Shown here: in pieces, positions 1 to 8,526 of the stretch
Layout of the letters: each line of letters starts with the position of its first letter
How positions within the stretch are numbered: position 1 is the first letter of the stretch
Origin: Amedibacterium intestinale
GTDB taxonomy: Bacteria; Bacillota_I; Bacilli_A; Erysipelotrichales; Erysipelotrichaceae
DNA: 64,000 nt
Direction: 5' to 3'
Assembly (NCBI RefSeq): GCF_010537335.1
Contig: NZ_AP019711.1
Location: 1,860,001 to 1,924,000, forward strand
Position numbers and translations under genes: made by a program
The notes under the pieces: generated by a model
The model's database searches: none
What the model was told of the DNA's origin: nothing
Seen by the model: the letters and a program-made list of their open reading frames with translations, nothing else

Positions 1-59
1 GAAAACTGATGAAGCTCTTGTTGAAAAATGAGCATTTGCTGCCAATCAATATTCTGCAT
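1..59 (-). CDS. Unidentified protein, N-terminal fragment
   Basis: The first 19 codons of a minus-strand gene that leaves the window. The ATG is at 59-57, a GGAGGG ribosome binding site lies at 65-70, and a consensus promoter sits just upstream. The visible peptide begins MQNIDWQQMLIFQQEL. That is too little to assign a family. The start is well supported by the promoter and Shine-Dalgarno site; the function is unknown. Confidence 0.6.
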   Translation of the reverse strand, partial: MQNIDWQQMLIFQQELHQF

Positions 60-92
60 AATAACCCTCCCGCCATTTATTTAACATTGTTA

Positions 93-121
93 ATTATATG
101 ACGATGCTTATCCCTTGTCAA
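93..121 (-). promoter_or_regulatory. Consensus SigA promoter of the left-edge gene
   Basis: On the minus strand a perfect -35 TTGACA (121-116) is followed after 17 bp by a perfect -10 TATAAT (98-93). It drives the gene starting at 59, so that gene is probably highly or constitutively expressed, or tightly repressed. Confidence 0.85.
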
Positions 122-136
122 TAAACTTTTCCCCAC

Positions 137-190
137 CTATAAAAGAAAAAAAAGACCAGTTTCTTTTCAAAGAAACCAGTCCTTCTAAAA
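137..190 (-). terminator. Terminator of the rubredoxin gene
   Basis: Downstream of the stop at 200 the minus strand forms a hairpin with arms GTTTCTT/AAGAAAC extended by outer GAC/GTC pairs across a two-base mismatch, followed by a run of eight T. The stem is imperfect but the T tract is good. Confidence 0.55.
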
Positions 191-199
191 ATTTGCTTT

Positions 200-823
200 T
201 TATATCTTTTCAAATACGGAAGCAGGTGCTCCACAGAGTGGACAAACAAAATCTTCTGGAAGTGGATCACCTTCATAAATATAACCGCAAATACTGCATC
301 TCCATCCACTCTTCTCTGTTTTTTCTTGGAAACTTGGTGCATTTTTCGGTGTTGTTCCATTCTTTACTTGATGATAATATGCATAGGTCATCACTTCTTT
401 TTCGGCCAGTACTTCTGCATCTTCTACTTCACCTATAAACATCACATGAGTGCCTAAATCCACTTTTTGTACAACTTTTACACTAAAGTAAGAAGCCACA
501 TTTTGTATAGGATATGCTATCCCATGCACATCACGTTTAAATTCTACCTTTTCAAATTTATCTGCATCTTTACTGGATTGAAAACCGAATGTTTTGATCA
601 TTTCCATATCTGTATCCTGTGTTAAAACAGCACCGCAAAAACGTCCAGATTTTTCAATTAACTGCTCTGTATAATTATCTTTATTTAAGGTTACTGCCAT
701 CTGCTGTGGAGAAGAAGTTACCTGTTGAAGCGTATTCGCAACACAGCCTGCATCTTTTCCATCATGACTTGTGGAAATAATATATAAACCATAACTTAAA
801 TTAAAAAACGCTTTTTGATTCAT
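200..823 (-). CDS. hrb: High-molecular-weight rubredoxin (flavin reductase-rubredoxin fusion)
   Basis: A 207-residue two-domain protein. Residues about 1-160 form a flavin-reductase-like FMN-binding domain. Residues about 170-207 form a short rubredoxin with two iron-binding pairs, CSICGY and CPLCGA. This architecture is that of Hrb from acetogenic clostridia, which passes electrons from reduced pyridine nucleotide through FMN to the rubredoxin iron and on to a flavodiiron protein for O2 or NO reduction. The start at 823 was chosen because AAGGAGGT lies just upstream; the same frame is open six codons further but only with a TTG that overlaps the Shine-Dalgarno. No flavodiiron gene is visible nearby. 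Cytoplasmic and probably part of oxidative-stress defence (inference from the family). Confidence 0.88.
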   Translation of the reverse strand: MNQKAFFNLSYGLYIISTSHDGKDAGCVANTLQQVTSSPQQMAVTLNKDNYTEQLIEKSGRFCGAVLTQDTDMEMIKTFGFQSSKDADKFEKVEFKRDVHGIAYPIQNVASYFSVKVVQKVDLGTHVMFIGEVEDAEVLAEKEVMTYAYYHQVKNGTTPKNAPSFQEKTEKSGWRCSICGYIYEGDPLPEDFVCPLCGAPASVFEKI

Positions 824-946
824 AAGTAATACCTCCTTCAATTTTATATTTACTTTCTCTTTTTAGTATGTACCCAAAAGATTGATTTGTAAATAGATAT
901 GCCTAACTTCACTAATACAAACAGCAGTCTTATGTTTTATGTTTTC

Positions 947-2917
947 TTAAAACATCATATCCTCTTTTAACACATCATGATCTTTTAATACTTTTTCAAT
1001 TACGGTTCCCTGTATTGTTTTAAGTAAAGGTTTTTTCAACATATTTAATGGTCCAGGCAAACGGATTTCCAATGGGGATTTTCCATCCATTAATTTTACA
1101 GAGCTATCTAAAAGTTCACGAATGTCATACACACTTCCCCAAACTTCAGGAACACCACGATCAACTCCTAATAAACCATAAACAGCTTCCATAGCAGTTC
1201 TTACGGAATATTCTGTTGTAAATACGGTATCTCTTGGAGTTTGCGCAAACTGTCCTAAGAAGGCAAAGTTCACTGCACCATCCACAATGACATCAGGGCG
1301 ATCTCCTTTGGCTCTTGGCATAAAGAAAGCAGTGATATATGGCATCATGGTAGGAACACAAACAGCAGAATGTTCTGCCAAATCTTCAATCTGCTCTACT
1401 GGTGCACCTATGTGGTACAACCATTCCATCGTAATTTCTTTTCCTGTACATTCTTTCATTGGTTTTTTTACATAATCACCAATCGCATCGGTAAATAATC
1501 CATATACCCAAACACAAACCTTATCTTTATCCTGTGCTTTAAATTGTCCCTGACGATTAATTGTCCAGCTTAACAGCCAGCTAGAATCCTGACAGCTTAC
1601 AATTCCTCCGGTAACGACTTTTCCTGTTCTAGGATCTCGTTTACAAATATTAGTAATATAAGGAATGATTTTATCATCTAACGTTGTAATTGTGGCGGAT
1701 TCCCAATTTGTTTTTGCGATATCGGAACAAAACTTTTCAGGATGTCCAAATGCTGGATCTTGTTTTGCGATGTTTTTCCACAAATTCCAGCAGCCACTTG
1801 TTCTTACCTCCGCATCTCCATTTGGCGCATGGTCCTGATCACCATAAATCGTTCCTTCCGTACAACTTCCATTTGTGATAAACACCAAATCATTTTCACT
1901 TAATACAATACCTTGTTCTACGCCATTTACCTTACATTCAATTGCCTGTGCAACTTTTTTGTTTTCATCACATTGAAACACAACATTGGTTACTTCTGTA
2001 TGAAACTGAAAATCAACACCTGCTTTTTCCAAATACTTCTGCATTGGTAAAATCAAGGATTCATATTGATTATAACGTGTAAACTTCAATGCACTAAAAT
2101 CAGGCAAACCGGAAATATGATGAATAAAACGCTGGAAATACAGTTTCATTTCCAATGCGCTATGCCAGTTTTCAAACGCAAACATTGTTCTCCAATATAG
2201 CCAGAACGTAGAGTTAAATACTTCCTCATCAAATACATCTTCAATTGTTTTATCATATAGATCTTCATCTTTTGTTAAAAAGAGCTTCATGATTTCCATA
2301 CACCCTTTTTGACTTAAATTAAACTTTCCATCGGTATGTGCATCTTCTCCACGATGAATGGTAGCTCTGCATAAAGAATAGTTTGGATCCTCTTTATTTA
2401 ACCAATAAAATTCATCTAGTACAGATGCATTTTCAACTTCCAAAGATGGAATACTTCGAAATAAATCCCATAAACATTCAAAGTGATTTTCCATCTCTCT
2501 TCCTCCACGCATAATATATCCTCGTGTAGAATCAAAAATACCATCACAAGCACCACCAGCAATATCCATTGCCTCTAAAATATGAATATGATCTCCTGGC
2601 ATTTGTCCATCACGAACAAGGAAACATGCCGCAGCTAAGCTTGCTAAACCACTTCCGATTAAATATGCATGCTTATCCTCTACTCCCTCTGGTTTTTTTG
2701 GACGTGCAAATGCTTCATAATTCCCATTTGTGTAATAAATACCTTTTTTATTTTTATCATGTTTCCCAAGTTCTGTGTTTCGATAATTTTTAATATCTTC
2801 TTCTTTTTTTGCCTTTTGTTCTTTGTTTTTTTGCTGTACTTTCTTTGCTGCCATTAAAACAGCTCCGGTAGATGCTGCTGTAGCCGCAGCAGCCATTGCT
2901 ATACTTTTCTTTTTCAT
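947..2917 (-). CDS. ohyA: Oleate hydratase with N-terminal hydrophobic extension
   Basis: A 656-residue flavoprotein of the myosin-cross-reactive antigen family, which adds water across the cis-9 double bond of oleic acid to give 10-hydroxystearate and detoxifies host or dietary unsaturated fatty acids. The FAD-binding motif GSGLASLAAA lies near residues 88-97, and sequence typical of the family's usual start (YYTNGNYEAFARP) begins at residue 61. The preceding 60 residues are extra: a hydrophobic Ala-rich stretch (about residues 5-24) and then a very Lys/Glu-rich linker, which looks like a membrane anchor plus spacer. The start has AAAGGTGG upstream. A TetR gene lies immediately upstream and is the obvious candidate regulator. 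The family call is secure; the localisation is inferred. Confidence 0.93.
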   Translation of the reverse strand: MKKKSIAMAAAATAASTGAVLMAAKKVQQKNKEQKAKKEEDIKNYRNTELGKHDKNKKGIYYTNGNYEAFARPKKPEGVEDKHAYLIGSGLASLAAACFLVRDGQMPGDHIHILEAMDIAGGACDGIFDSTRGYIMRGGREMENHFECLWDLFRSIPSLEVENASVLDEFYWLNKEDPNYSLCRATIHRGEDAHTDGKFNLSQKGCMEIMKLFLTKDEDLYDKTIEDVFDEEVFNSTFWLYWRTMFAFENWHSALEMKLYFQRFIHHISGLPDFSALKFTRYNQYESLILPMQKYLEKAGVDFQFHTEVTNVVFQCDENKKVAQAIECKVNGVEQGIVLSENDLVFITNGSCTEGTIYGDQDHAPNGDAEVRTSGCWNLWKNIAKQDPAFGHPEKFCSDIAKTNWESATITTLDDKIIPYITNICKRDPRTGKVVTGGIVSCQDSSWLLSWTINRQGQFKAQDKDKVCVWVYGLFTDAIGDYVKKPMKECTGKEITMEWLYHIGAPVEQIEDLAEHSAVCVPTMMPYITAFFMPRAKGDRPDVIVDGAVNFAFLGQFAQTPRDTVFTTEYSVRTAMEAVYGLLGVDRGVPEVWGSVYDIRELLDSSVKLMDGKSPLEIRLPGPLNMLKKPLLKTIQGTVIEKVLKDHDVLKEDMMF

Positions 2918-3023
2918 AGGATACGACCACCTTTCTTATCGACAGTCTTATCATACGCAAAATCATCACGCAAATACATTTACACTTATACAAGAATGAT
3001 AAATTTTTTATCAAACTTCCTTA

Positions 3024-3057
3024 TTTGTAAAGTTTTGATTGCTGTTGTAATTATATT
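3024..3057. repeat. Imperfect echo of the tetR 3' end
   Basis: This stretch matches the last codons of the tetR gene (3252-3286): 15 identical bases (TTTGTAAAGTTTTGA), then a second identical block TGTTGTAATT at nearly the same spacing, with a one-base gap between them. It lies between the ohyA start and the tetR terminator and is probably a remnant of a duplicated gene end. Confidence 0.5.
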
Positions 3058-3147
3058 TATAATGTTATTTCCATTACAATATAGTGATATCTTCCTTCAC
3101 CTCATTCCTAGAAAGTTTTTAGAAATCGTATCCTCACAGACAAAGTT

Positions 3148-3226
3148 TGTTATAATATATATGTCATAGAAGAGGTTGGTAATTCAACCAAAAGCAAAAA
3201 GAGGACGGCAATCCTCTCTTTTTTGT
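3148..3226 (+). ncRNA. Candidate small RNA / bidirectional terminator
   Basis: A plus-strand extended -10 (TG at 3148-3149, TATAAT at 3151-3156) would start a transcript of about 60 nt that folds into GGTTG/CAACC (3174-3189) and a 6-bp stem AGAGGA/TCCTCT (3200-3217) ending in a T run (3219-3224). No clear -35 is visible. On the minus strand the second hairpin is followed by TTTTTGCTTTT and can end tetR transcription. Whether it is more than a bidirectional terminator is not shown. Confidence 0.4.
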
Positions 3227-3244
3227 ATCAGAATATTTTTCATG

Positions 3245-3802
3245 CTAATTCTTTGTAAAGTTTTGAATGGATGTTGTAATTGTATTCTTTAACGCAATGC
3301 GCATATCTTCTACAATCAAATGATAATCTTCCTTCATTCCATCCGCTATCCAATCAAGCATGACTCCTACAAAACCATATTTATAAAAATTCGCTATAAA
3401 GTTTTTCTGTTCTTCGCTAATTTGGACGTCCTTCGCTTTTTCTTCAATAACCTGCATGATCAAATCATGTACCAGTTTAAATAGAAAATTTTCAATTTGT
3501 TCCCTGGAAATATTATAGTATGCATTCATTACAAATGGCTTGTTTTCATAAACAGCTTCAAATACATGAAGGAGTCCATCCTGCCAGTTTTCAGAATGTT
3601 TTTTATTTTGCAATGCCTGTTTTGCATCCTCTACACATACCCATTCCACCAAATCATGTAAATCTTTAAAATGATAATAAAAACTCATACGACTGATATG
3701 ACATGCATCCGTTAAATCCTGTATCGTTATTTTATGAAATGGTTTCTTTAACATACAGTCTTTTAAGGCAGCTTCTAAATCCAGTTTTGTTCGATTTGAC
3801 AT
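3245..3802 (-). CDS. TetR-family regulator next to oleate hydratase
   Basis: A 185-residue one-domain repressor. An N-terminal helix-turn-helix spans about residues 8-50 (ITIQDLTDACHISRMSFYYHF), and the C-terminal helical half resembles the TetR_C_8 type found with DhaS-like regulators. The start at 3802 has AGGTGAGGAT upstream. It lies directly upstream of ohyA in the same orientation but is separated by 327 bp containing a terminator, so ohyA likely has its own promoter that this protein may control. The ligand is unknown; a fatty acid is a reasonable guess from context only. Confidence 0.85.
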   Translation of the reverse strand: MSNRTKLDLEAALKDCMLKKPFHKITIQDLTDACHISRMSFYYHFKDLHDLVEWVCVEDAKQALQNKKHSENWQDGLLHVFEAVYENKPFVMNAYYNISREQIENFLFKLVHDLIMQVIEEKAKDVQISEEQKNFIANFYKYGFVGVMLDWIADGMKEDYHLIVEDMRIALKNTITTSIQNFTKN

Positions 3803-3894
3803 ATCCTCACCTGTTTCTTTATAAAAGCATTATAGATATAAACAGTAAAAAATGAAAGACTTTATTCATTCCATAATATCTGCATACTTTATTT

Positions 3895-4449
3895 TTAGAT
3901 TTTCTTTTTTATAAAGTTTTTAGGAAGTTTCTTTAATACAAGTAAAATCAAACCTATTTCTACTACACGATCTATATAATCTGTAAAAAACTGTACGATA
4001 AAACAGCTAAGCGTTAAACCAAGAGGTGTTTTTGATAAAAGCTGTACCAGATAGCTGGAACCAGAAGAAGTAATTCCACCAAATAGATATGCGCTAATTC
4101 CTGCACTTACAAAAGATGTAGGAACACTTACACATAAAGCTACAACAAAGATCCACCATGTTTTATCAACCTTCTTTTTCCATAGGATTCCCATCAATAA
4201 ACCAAACAGCATCCCTGCAGGTGCAAAGTATAAAGCATAACTATCTACGGTGATTCCAAGAATAATCCCGCTTAATAAGCTTGTCAACATACCATAGACA
4301 GGGCCATATAAAATAGAGGTCAAAATAGTTCCCATACTATCTAGATAAATAGGAAGTCTTAACATCAACGCAATTTGTCCACCAACGATATTCACCACAA
4401 TCGCAAAGGCAAGTATCGTAATATGGTAAGTTGTAAATTTTTGTTTCAT
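3895..4449 (-). CDS. ECF transporter S component (CD3073-like)
   Basis: A 184-residue integral membrane protein with five to six hydrophobic segments and the small size typical of substrate-binding S components of energy-coupling-factor importers, which share a common ATPase/EcfT module encoded elsewhere. It begins 18 bp after the nucleoside hydrolase stop, so the two are surely co-transcribed. By context the substrate is a nucleoside or a related base, possibly pyrimidine, purine or a queuosine-type nucleoside; sequence alone does not decide. No EcfA or EcfT gene is present in this window. Confidence 0.8.
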   Translation of the reverse strand: MKQKFTTYHITILAFAIVVNIVGGQIALMLRLPIYLDSMGTILTSILYGPVYGMLTSLLSGIILGITVDSYALYFAPAGMLFGLLMGILWKKKVDKTWWIFVVALCVSVPTSFVSAGISAYLFGGITSSGSSYLVQLLSKTPLGLTLSCFIVQFFTDYIDRVVEIGLILLVLKKLPKNFIKKKI

Positions 4450-4467
4450 GCGGATACCTCCTTTTGT

Positions 4468-5457
4468 TTACGCATATGTGTGTACAAGCAAACTTTCTAA
4501 CAAATCAAGCTCTTCTTTATGTTTATGAAGAATACACTCTAAAAACATATAGAAAAATTCCTGTACATCGACTTCTGTTAATACAACAGCATTTTTTTCT
4601 TTCTTATAAAAATCATAAGCATCTACCACACTTTGTCCTCTGCAAATGCCATCTGTTTCTATTTGTACATTGGATGAAAAGCCAGAACAAATAGCAGGAT
4701 TGATGAAATAAGCGATTGCTAGTGGATCATTGATTACACATCCAATGATATGTTCCCATTCCCAATGAAAATCAAAATAAAATTTTGTAATCTTACGAAT
4801 AAACTCTCCCTGAACAGGATCCAGTCTTTCTATATAAGATAATAAGGTAGGTGTTAACACGATGTTACGTGTAACATCTAATCCAATCATATGTATTTGT
4901 TTTCCAATCTTCGCCATTTCCTCATAAACAATTGCGGCAGCTTCTGGATCTTCCCAATAGTTATACTCCGCTACAGGAGAACAATTTCCATGCGATTTAT
5001 ACGTTCCTCCCATAGACACCAGCATAGCAATCTTAGAAAAAGCTTCTTTATCTTGTTGAATCAAATGTGCTAAGTTGGTAAGAGGTCCAATCGCAATAAG
5101 CGAACAATTTTCTTCTTTTCTTAATGTCTGAGATAAAAACTCTACAGCAGTAATAGAAGTTTCATATCCTTCTACTTCTTCTAAAAAGCTTTCTCCCAGT
5201 CCATCTTCCCCATGGGTATCCAAAGCACTAACATATTCCTTCTTTAATGGCTTATCTGCTCCCAGATAAACAGGTACATCCAATCGATTCATATGTTTTA
5301 ACACTTTTTTTATATTTTCAAATCCCATCTGTACAGGCGCATTTCCACATACGATCGTAATTCCTAAAACTTCTACCTCTTTTGATGTTAGTGCCATCAT
5401 GATCGCAAGACTATCATCAATGCCTGGATCACAATCGATAATAATTTTTCTTTTCAT
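4468..5457 (-). CDS. Inosine-uridine-type nucleoside hydrolase
   Basis: A 329-residue member of the IunH/Rih family, which splits the N-glycosidic bond of ribonucleosides to base and ribose. The calcium-binding signature DCDPGIDD is at residues 8-15, and the central NCSPVAEYNYWEDPEAA segment supplies further active-site residues. It is first in a two-gene operon with an ECF S component, suggesting import and cleavage of the same nucleoside. The leader upstream contains two hairpins followed by T runs. Family members differ widely in base preference, including queuosine hydrolases in clostridia, so the substrate is left open. Confidence 0.88.
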   Translation of the reverse strand: MKRKIIIDCDPGIDDSLAIMMALTSKEVEVLGITIVCGNAPVQMGFENIKKVLKHMNRLDVPVYLGADKPLKKEYVSALDTHGEDGLGESFLEEVEGYETSITAVEFLSQTLRKEENCSLIAIGPLTNLAHLIQQDKEAFSKIAMLVSMGGTYKSHGNCSPVAEYNYWEDPEAAAIVYEEMAKIGKQIHMIGLDVTRNIVLTPTLLSYIERLDPVQGEFIRKITKFYFDFHWEWEHIIGCVINDPLAIAYFINPAICSGFSSNVQIETDGICRGQSVVDAYDFYKKEKNAVVLTEVDVQEFFYMFLECILHKHKEELDLLESLLVHTYA

Positions 5458-5484
5458 ATATCTTCCTACTTTCTATATTTCAAT

Positions 5485-5576
5485 AAAAAAGACTTTACCT
5501 ATTTTTGATAATAAGCAAAGTCACGAAAAAAGTAAGATATCCTACATTTATAAATTTTCATTTGCCTATTATTATA
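5485..5576 (-). promoter_or_regulatory. Leader with attenuator-like hairpins ahead of the nucleoside hydrolase
   Basis: A minus-strand -10 TATAAT lies at 5576-5571, overlapped upstream by the palindrome GGTTTCAAACC. The transcript would then carry a short hairpin GTAGG-ATAT-CTTAC plus T run (5526-5545) and a longer stem GACTTT/AAAGTC with inner CTTATT/AATAGG (5491-5522) plus T run (5485-5490), only about 30 bp before the ATG. The second hairpin is too close to the gene to leave room for another promoter. It therefore either attenuates this operon or ends the permease transcript with read-through. No known riboswitch consensus was recognised. Confidence 0.5.
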
Positions 5577-5651
5577 CTGGGAGGTTTGAAACCAGTGTAT
5601 GTAATTATATACCATAGAAAAACAAAACTTGTAAATAAAAAGCTTAGAATT

Positions 5652-6989
5652 TTATGCTTTCTTTTTTTTGTATAAAAGAATCAAGTATCCACTAGCTAGC
5701 GACAAGATAGAAACAATTAGATACATTTTCCCATTTGAAGAAGATAATCCTCCATAAATAACGATCAATGCTCCTATACATGCTAGAACTGGACATACAT
5801 ATCCAAAAAATTTACTTTGTATACCACCCTTCCATGCATAGCGTAATACACCAATATATAAAAGGAAATAAAAGATATACATGATAACGATAGGAAGTCC
5901 AGATACATCCATTCCTAAGGCTTGAATCGCTGGATTTTCGACAGTTAAATAATGAATAAACAGCCATAAAAAGGAAAATATACAGCTTGTAAAATTAGAT
6001 AAAATAGAAACTTCATATCTTTCATGGAGTTTCGCTATTTTGTTACTAAATGGAATTTCATTTCGAATCGCAAGTGCATGTGGAATACGACAGCTTCCTA
6101 AAATAATACCATTGCATGTTCCAAGTACCGATATAACAACGGTTACAAGAAGAAGCTTTGCGGCAAATGGACCTGCCAGCATGGATGCAGCTGCTTCAAA
6201 TGCCCCATCTTTCAATTCCATAACTTTTTCTGGTCCTAATAAAAATGTAATTCCTAAAAAATATAACAAATAAACAAAAAGAATCATGATTGGCGCAATT
6301 GTTAAGGCAAGTGGAAGATTTCGTTTCGCATTCTTTATTTCATGGCAAATACTTGGTGCAACAGACCATCCATCATAAGAAAAGGCTGCCGCCACAATCG
6401 CACTGCTTCCCGCTACGATACCTGCCCCATCTACAGAATGAAGCTGTAAATAGGATGGATCTCCAAACAATAATCCGGCAATTCCAATCAAAAACAAAGG
6501 AATCATTTTTACCATCATGGAAGAAGTTTGTAAGTAACCTGCAATTTTTGGAGAAAATGTATTTACCAGATAAAGCAAGATGATATAGAAAATCGTAATT
6601 GTCCAGACATGAGATTGCAGCATAGGAAAATTTGAAAATAACTGTATCGTATAATTCGCACCTACCCAGCATATGACTGCTACCAGCGCAGGAAAATATA
6701 CAACCATCTGAAACCATCCGATTAAAAACGCAAATGTTTTATTATACGCTTTTTCCCCATAACTAATTAATCCTCCGGCATCATCGGTTAACTTTGCCCA
6801 TTCCGCAATGCTGATACCCCCAAAGATAATTCCTCCGGCACCAATGATCAAAACAAGACAGCCAATAGCTACATTTCCACCTGTTAAAACCAGAATATCA
6901 TCTGCTTTAAAAAAGATTCCTGAACCAATAACAATTCCAATGACCATCGCAATTGCCATCAGCAATCCATACTTTCTTGTCTCCTGCAT
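5652..6989 (-). CDS. APC-family amino acid permease
   Basis: A 445-residue membrane protein with about 12 hydrophobic helices. The first helix carries the broken-helix substrate motif GSGIFF (residues 22-27) of the amino acid-polyamine-organocation superfamily; the closest look is the LAT-type exchangers and permeases. It lies alone between the ROK kinase and the nucleoside hydrolase operon, all in one direction. The substrate cannot be told from sequence. Confidence 0.85.
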   Translation of the reverse strand: MQETRKYGLLMAIAMVIGIVIGSGIFFKADDILVLTGGNVAIGCLVLIIGAGGIIFGGISIAEWAKLTDDAGGLISYGEKAYNKTFAFLIGWFQMVVYFPALVAVICWVGANYTIQLFSNFPMLQSHVWTITIFYIILLYLVNTFSPKIAGYLQTSSMMVKMIPLFLIGIAGLLFGDPSYLQLHSVDGAGIVAGSSAIVAAAFSYDGWSVAPSICHEIKNAKRNLPLALTIAPIMILFVYLLYFLGITFLLGPEKVMELKDGAFEAAASMLAGPFAAKLLLVTVVISVLGTCNGIILGSCRIPHALAIRNEIPFSNKIAKLHERYEVSILSNFTSCIFSFLWLFIHYLTVENPAIQALGMDVSGLPIVIMYIFYFLLYIGVLRYAWKGGIQSKFFGYVCPVLACIGALIVIYGGLSSSNGKMYLIVSILSLASGYLILLYKKKKA

Positions 6990-7180
6990 ACATGATCCTC
7001 CTAAAATAGATAGAGATAGTATAGTATGTTTTCTTCTATATGTATAGTATAATCCTACTTCTTTATAAAATTTTACTTTTTATACCCCTCAATCATATTC
7101 CATCATTAAGAAAGCATGTTCCAACAATCTCAGCTTAACTCTGCTTTCTTGTTTCATATTCTTTGCCTAATCTGTATAAA

Positions 7181-7207
7181 AAACAGGATAAAAACGATAC
7201 CCTGTTT
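7181..7207 (-). terminator. Terminator of the ROK kinase gene
   Basis: Minus-strand stem AAACAGG/CCTGTTT with a T tract directly after it, located 30 bp past the kinase stop codon. Confidence 0.75.
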
Positions 7208-7237
7208 CTTTCTTCTATATTATCGTTGTTTTATGAA

Positions 7238-8134
7238 CTATGAAAGAGTTAAGAATGCTAAACAAGCTGCTCCAAGCAAACCGCTATCTTCATTTAAAGT
7301 AGATTTACGTACCTTTACATATGGTTTTACAACATCAAATACTCGCATTTTTACTAATTCTTCTACCTCTTCTACAAAACCATCAATTTTTAATGCGACA
7401 GAACCTCCTAAAATAAAAATCTCCGGATCAATATACGCCTGTATATTCGCAATAAAATTTGCCAGATAAATCTTAGCTTCCTGCATGATTTCTTTCGCAT
7501 CCACATTTCCATCTAATGCTAAATCATTTACTTCTCCCGCATGTGCAACATTTAATCCTTTTTTCTTTGCACGCTCGACAATTGCCGTTCCACTGGATAT
7601 AGCCTCAATGCCTCCTGGATAAATCATTCCATGACTTGGCCCTTCATGTTTCATACAGCTATTTGCGACTTCATTCGCAAAACCATGAGCCCCTGTGAAT
7701 ATTTTTTTATGCATGACAAGTCCTGCTCCTAATCCTGTTGATACAGTTAGATACTGAACATAATCATAGTCTTTTCCTTCTCCAATAACACTTTCTGCCA
7801 AAGCAGCTAAATTTGCATCATTTTCCAAATATACAGGAATTTGAATTCTTTTTTCTAACTCTTTGCTGACAGAAAAACCTGTCCATTTCCCATGTAAATT
7901 TGGAGTCTGGATAATTTTTCCATTGATTAAATCCAGAGGTCCTGGACAAGACATTCCTACTCCTACGATATCTGTTTCAAAAGATTGAATCGTTTCTGCT
8001 ATCTTATCCATTGTCTTATCTGGGTCATTCGCATCTGTTGAAAACTGGACTCTTTCCTTTATTTCATAGTTTTCATTGATTAGAGCTACTCTGGTATTTG
8101 TTCCTCCAATATCAATTCCGATTGCATATTTCAT
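7238..8134 (-). CDS. ROK-family sugar kinase lacking the zinc motif
   Basis: A 298-residue ROK kinase (the glucokinase, N-acetylmannosamine kinase and fructokinase superfamily). The N-terminal phosphate loop GIDIGGTNTRVAL (residues 5-17) and the second ATP-binding segment TGLGAGLV are clear. The family's usual CxCGxxGCxE zinc site is absent: the matching region reads ANSCMKHEGPSHGMIYPGGIEA, with only one cysteine. Zinc-free ROK kinases exist, so activity is not excluded. Substrate unassigned; no sugar transporter or isomerase neighbours. Confidence 0.85.
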   Translation of the reverse strand: MKYAIGIDIGGTNTRVALINENYEIKERVQFSTDANDPDKTMDKIAETIQSFETDIVGVGMSCPGPLDLINGKIIQTPNLHGKWTGFSVSKELEKRIQIPVYLENDANLAALAESVIGEGKDYDYVQYLTVSTGLGAGLVMHKKIFTGAHGFANEVANSCMKHEGPSHGMIYPGGIEAISSGTAIVERAKKKGLNVAHAGEVNDLALDGNVDAKEIMQEAKIYLANFIANIQAYIDPEIFILGGSVALKIDGFVEEVEELVKMRVFDVVKPYVKVRKSTLNEDSGLLGAACLAFLTLS

Positions 8135-8222
8135 TTCAATATCTCTCCTTTAAAATACATATAGCTTTATTATACCCTCTTCAAATATAGAAAACAGCTA
8201 TTGTTTTTATTTTTTCTTATAG

Positions 8223-8245
8223 AAAAAGAGCCCTGTAGACTCTTT
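8223..8245 (-). terminator. Terminator of the cobalamin operon
   Basis: Minus-strand stem AAAGAG/CTCTTT with a 9-nt loop and following T run, 10 bp past the last gene of the operon. Confidence 0.7.
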
Positions 8246-8255
8246 CACTCACCCT

Positions 8256-8513
8256 CTATTTATTCATGATGCTTACAATTTCCGGAAAACGCCCCATTAT
8301 CGCATCATAATTTTTTCTTTCATGTGGATACGTACATAAAGTGCAATCCTTACATCCATTGTCTAATATACGATATGCTCCACCACAATTTGTTCCTAAA
8401 ACATATAAAGGGCAAAAACAAAACAGGCAATTAAAATTTTCTTCCGAAATTCCTTTATGACAAGGAAAAAATTCACAGTCCCTGTTGGTAAAACATGCAT
8501 AATTCCTATTCAT
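8256..8513 (-). CDS. Cysteine-rich small domain protein
   Basis: An 85-residue protein with ten cysteines in pattern CEFFPC, CLFCFC, NCGG and CKDCTLC, followed by PHE. It matches the compact Cys-rich small-domain family (PF04071 type), often found beside corrinoid genes and presumed to bind metal. It is the third gene of a cobalamin-riboswitch operon, starting 13 bp after the lipoprotein gene. A metal or corrinoid handling role is inferred from context; no biochemical function is established for the domain. Confidence 0.75.
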   Translation of the reverse strand: MNRNYACFTNRDCEFFPCHKGISEENFNCLFCFCPLYVLGTNCGGAYRILDNGCKDCTLCTYPHERKNYDAIMGRFPEIVSIMNK

Positions 8514-8526
8514 GATAAACTAATTT

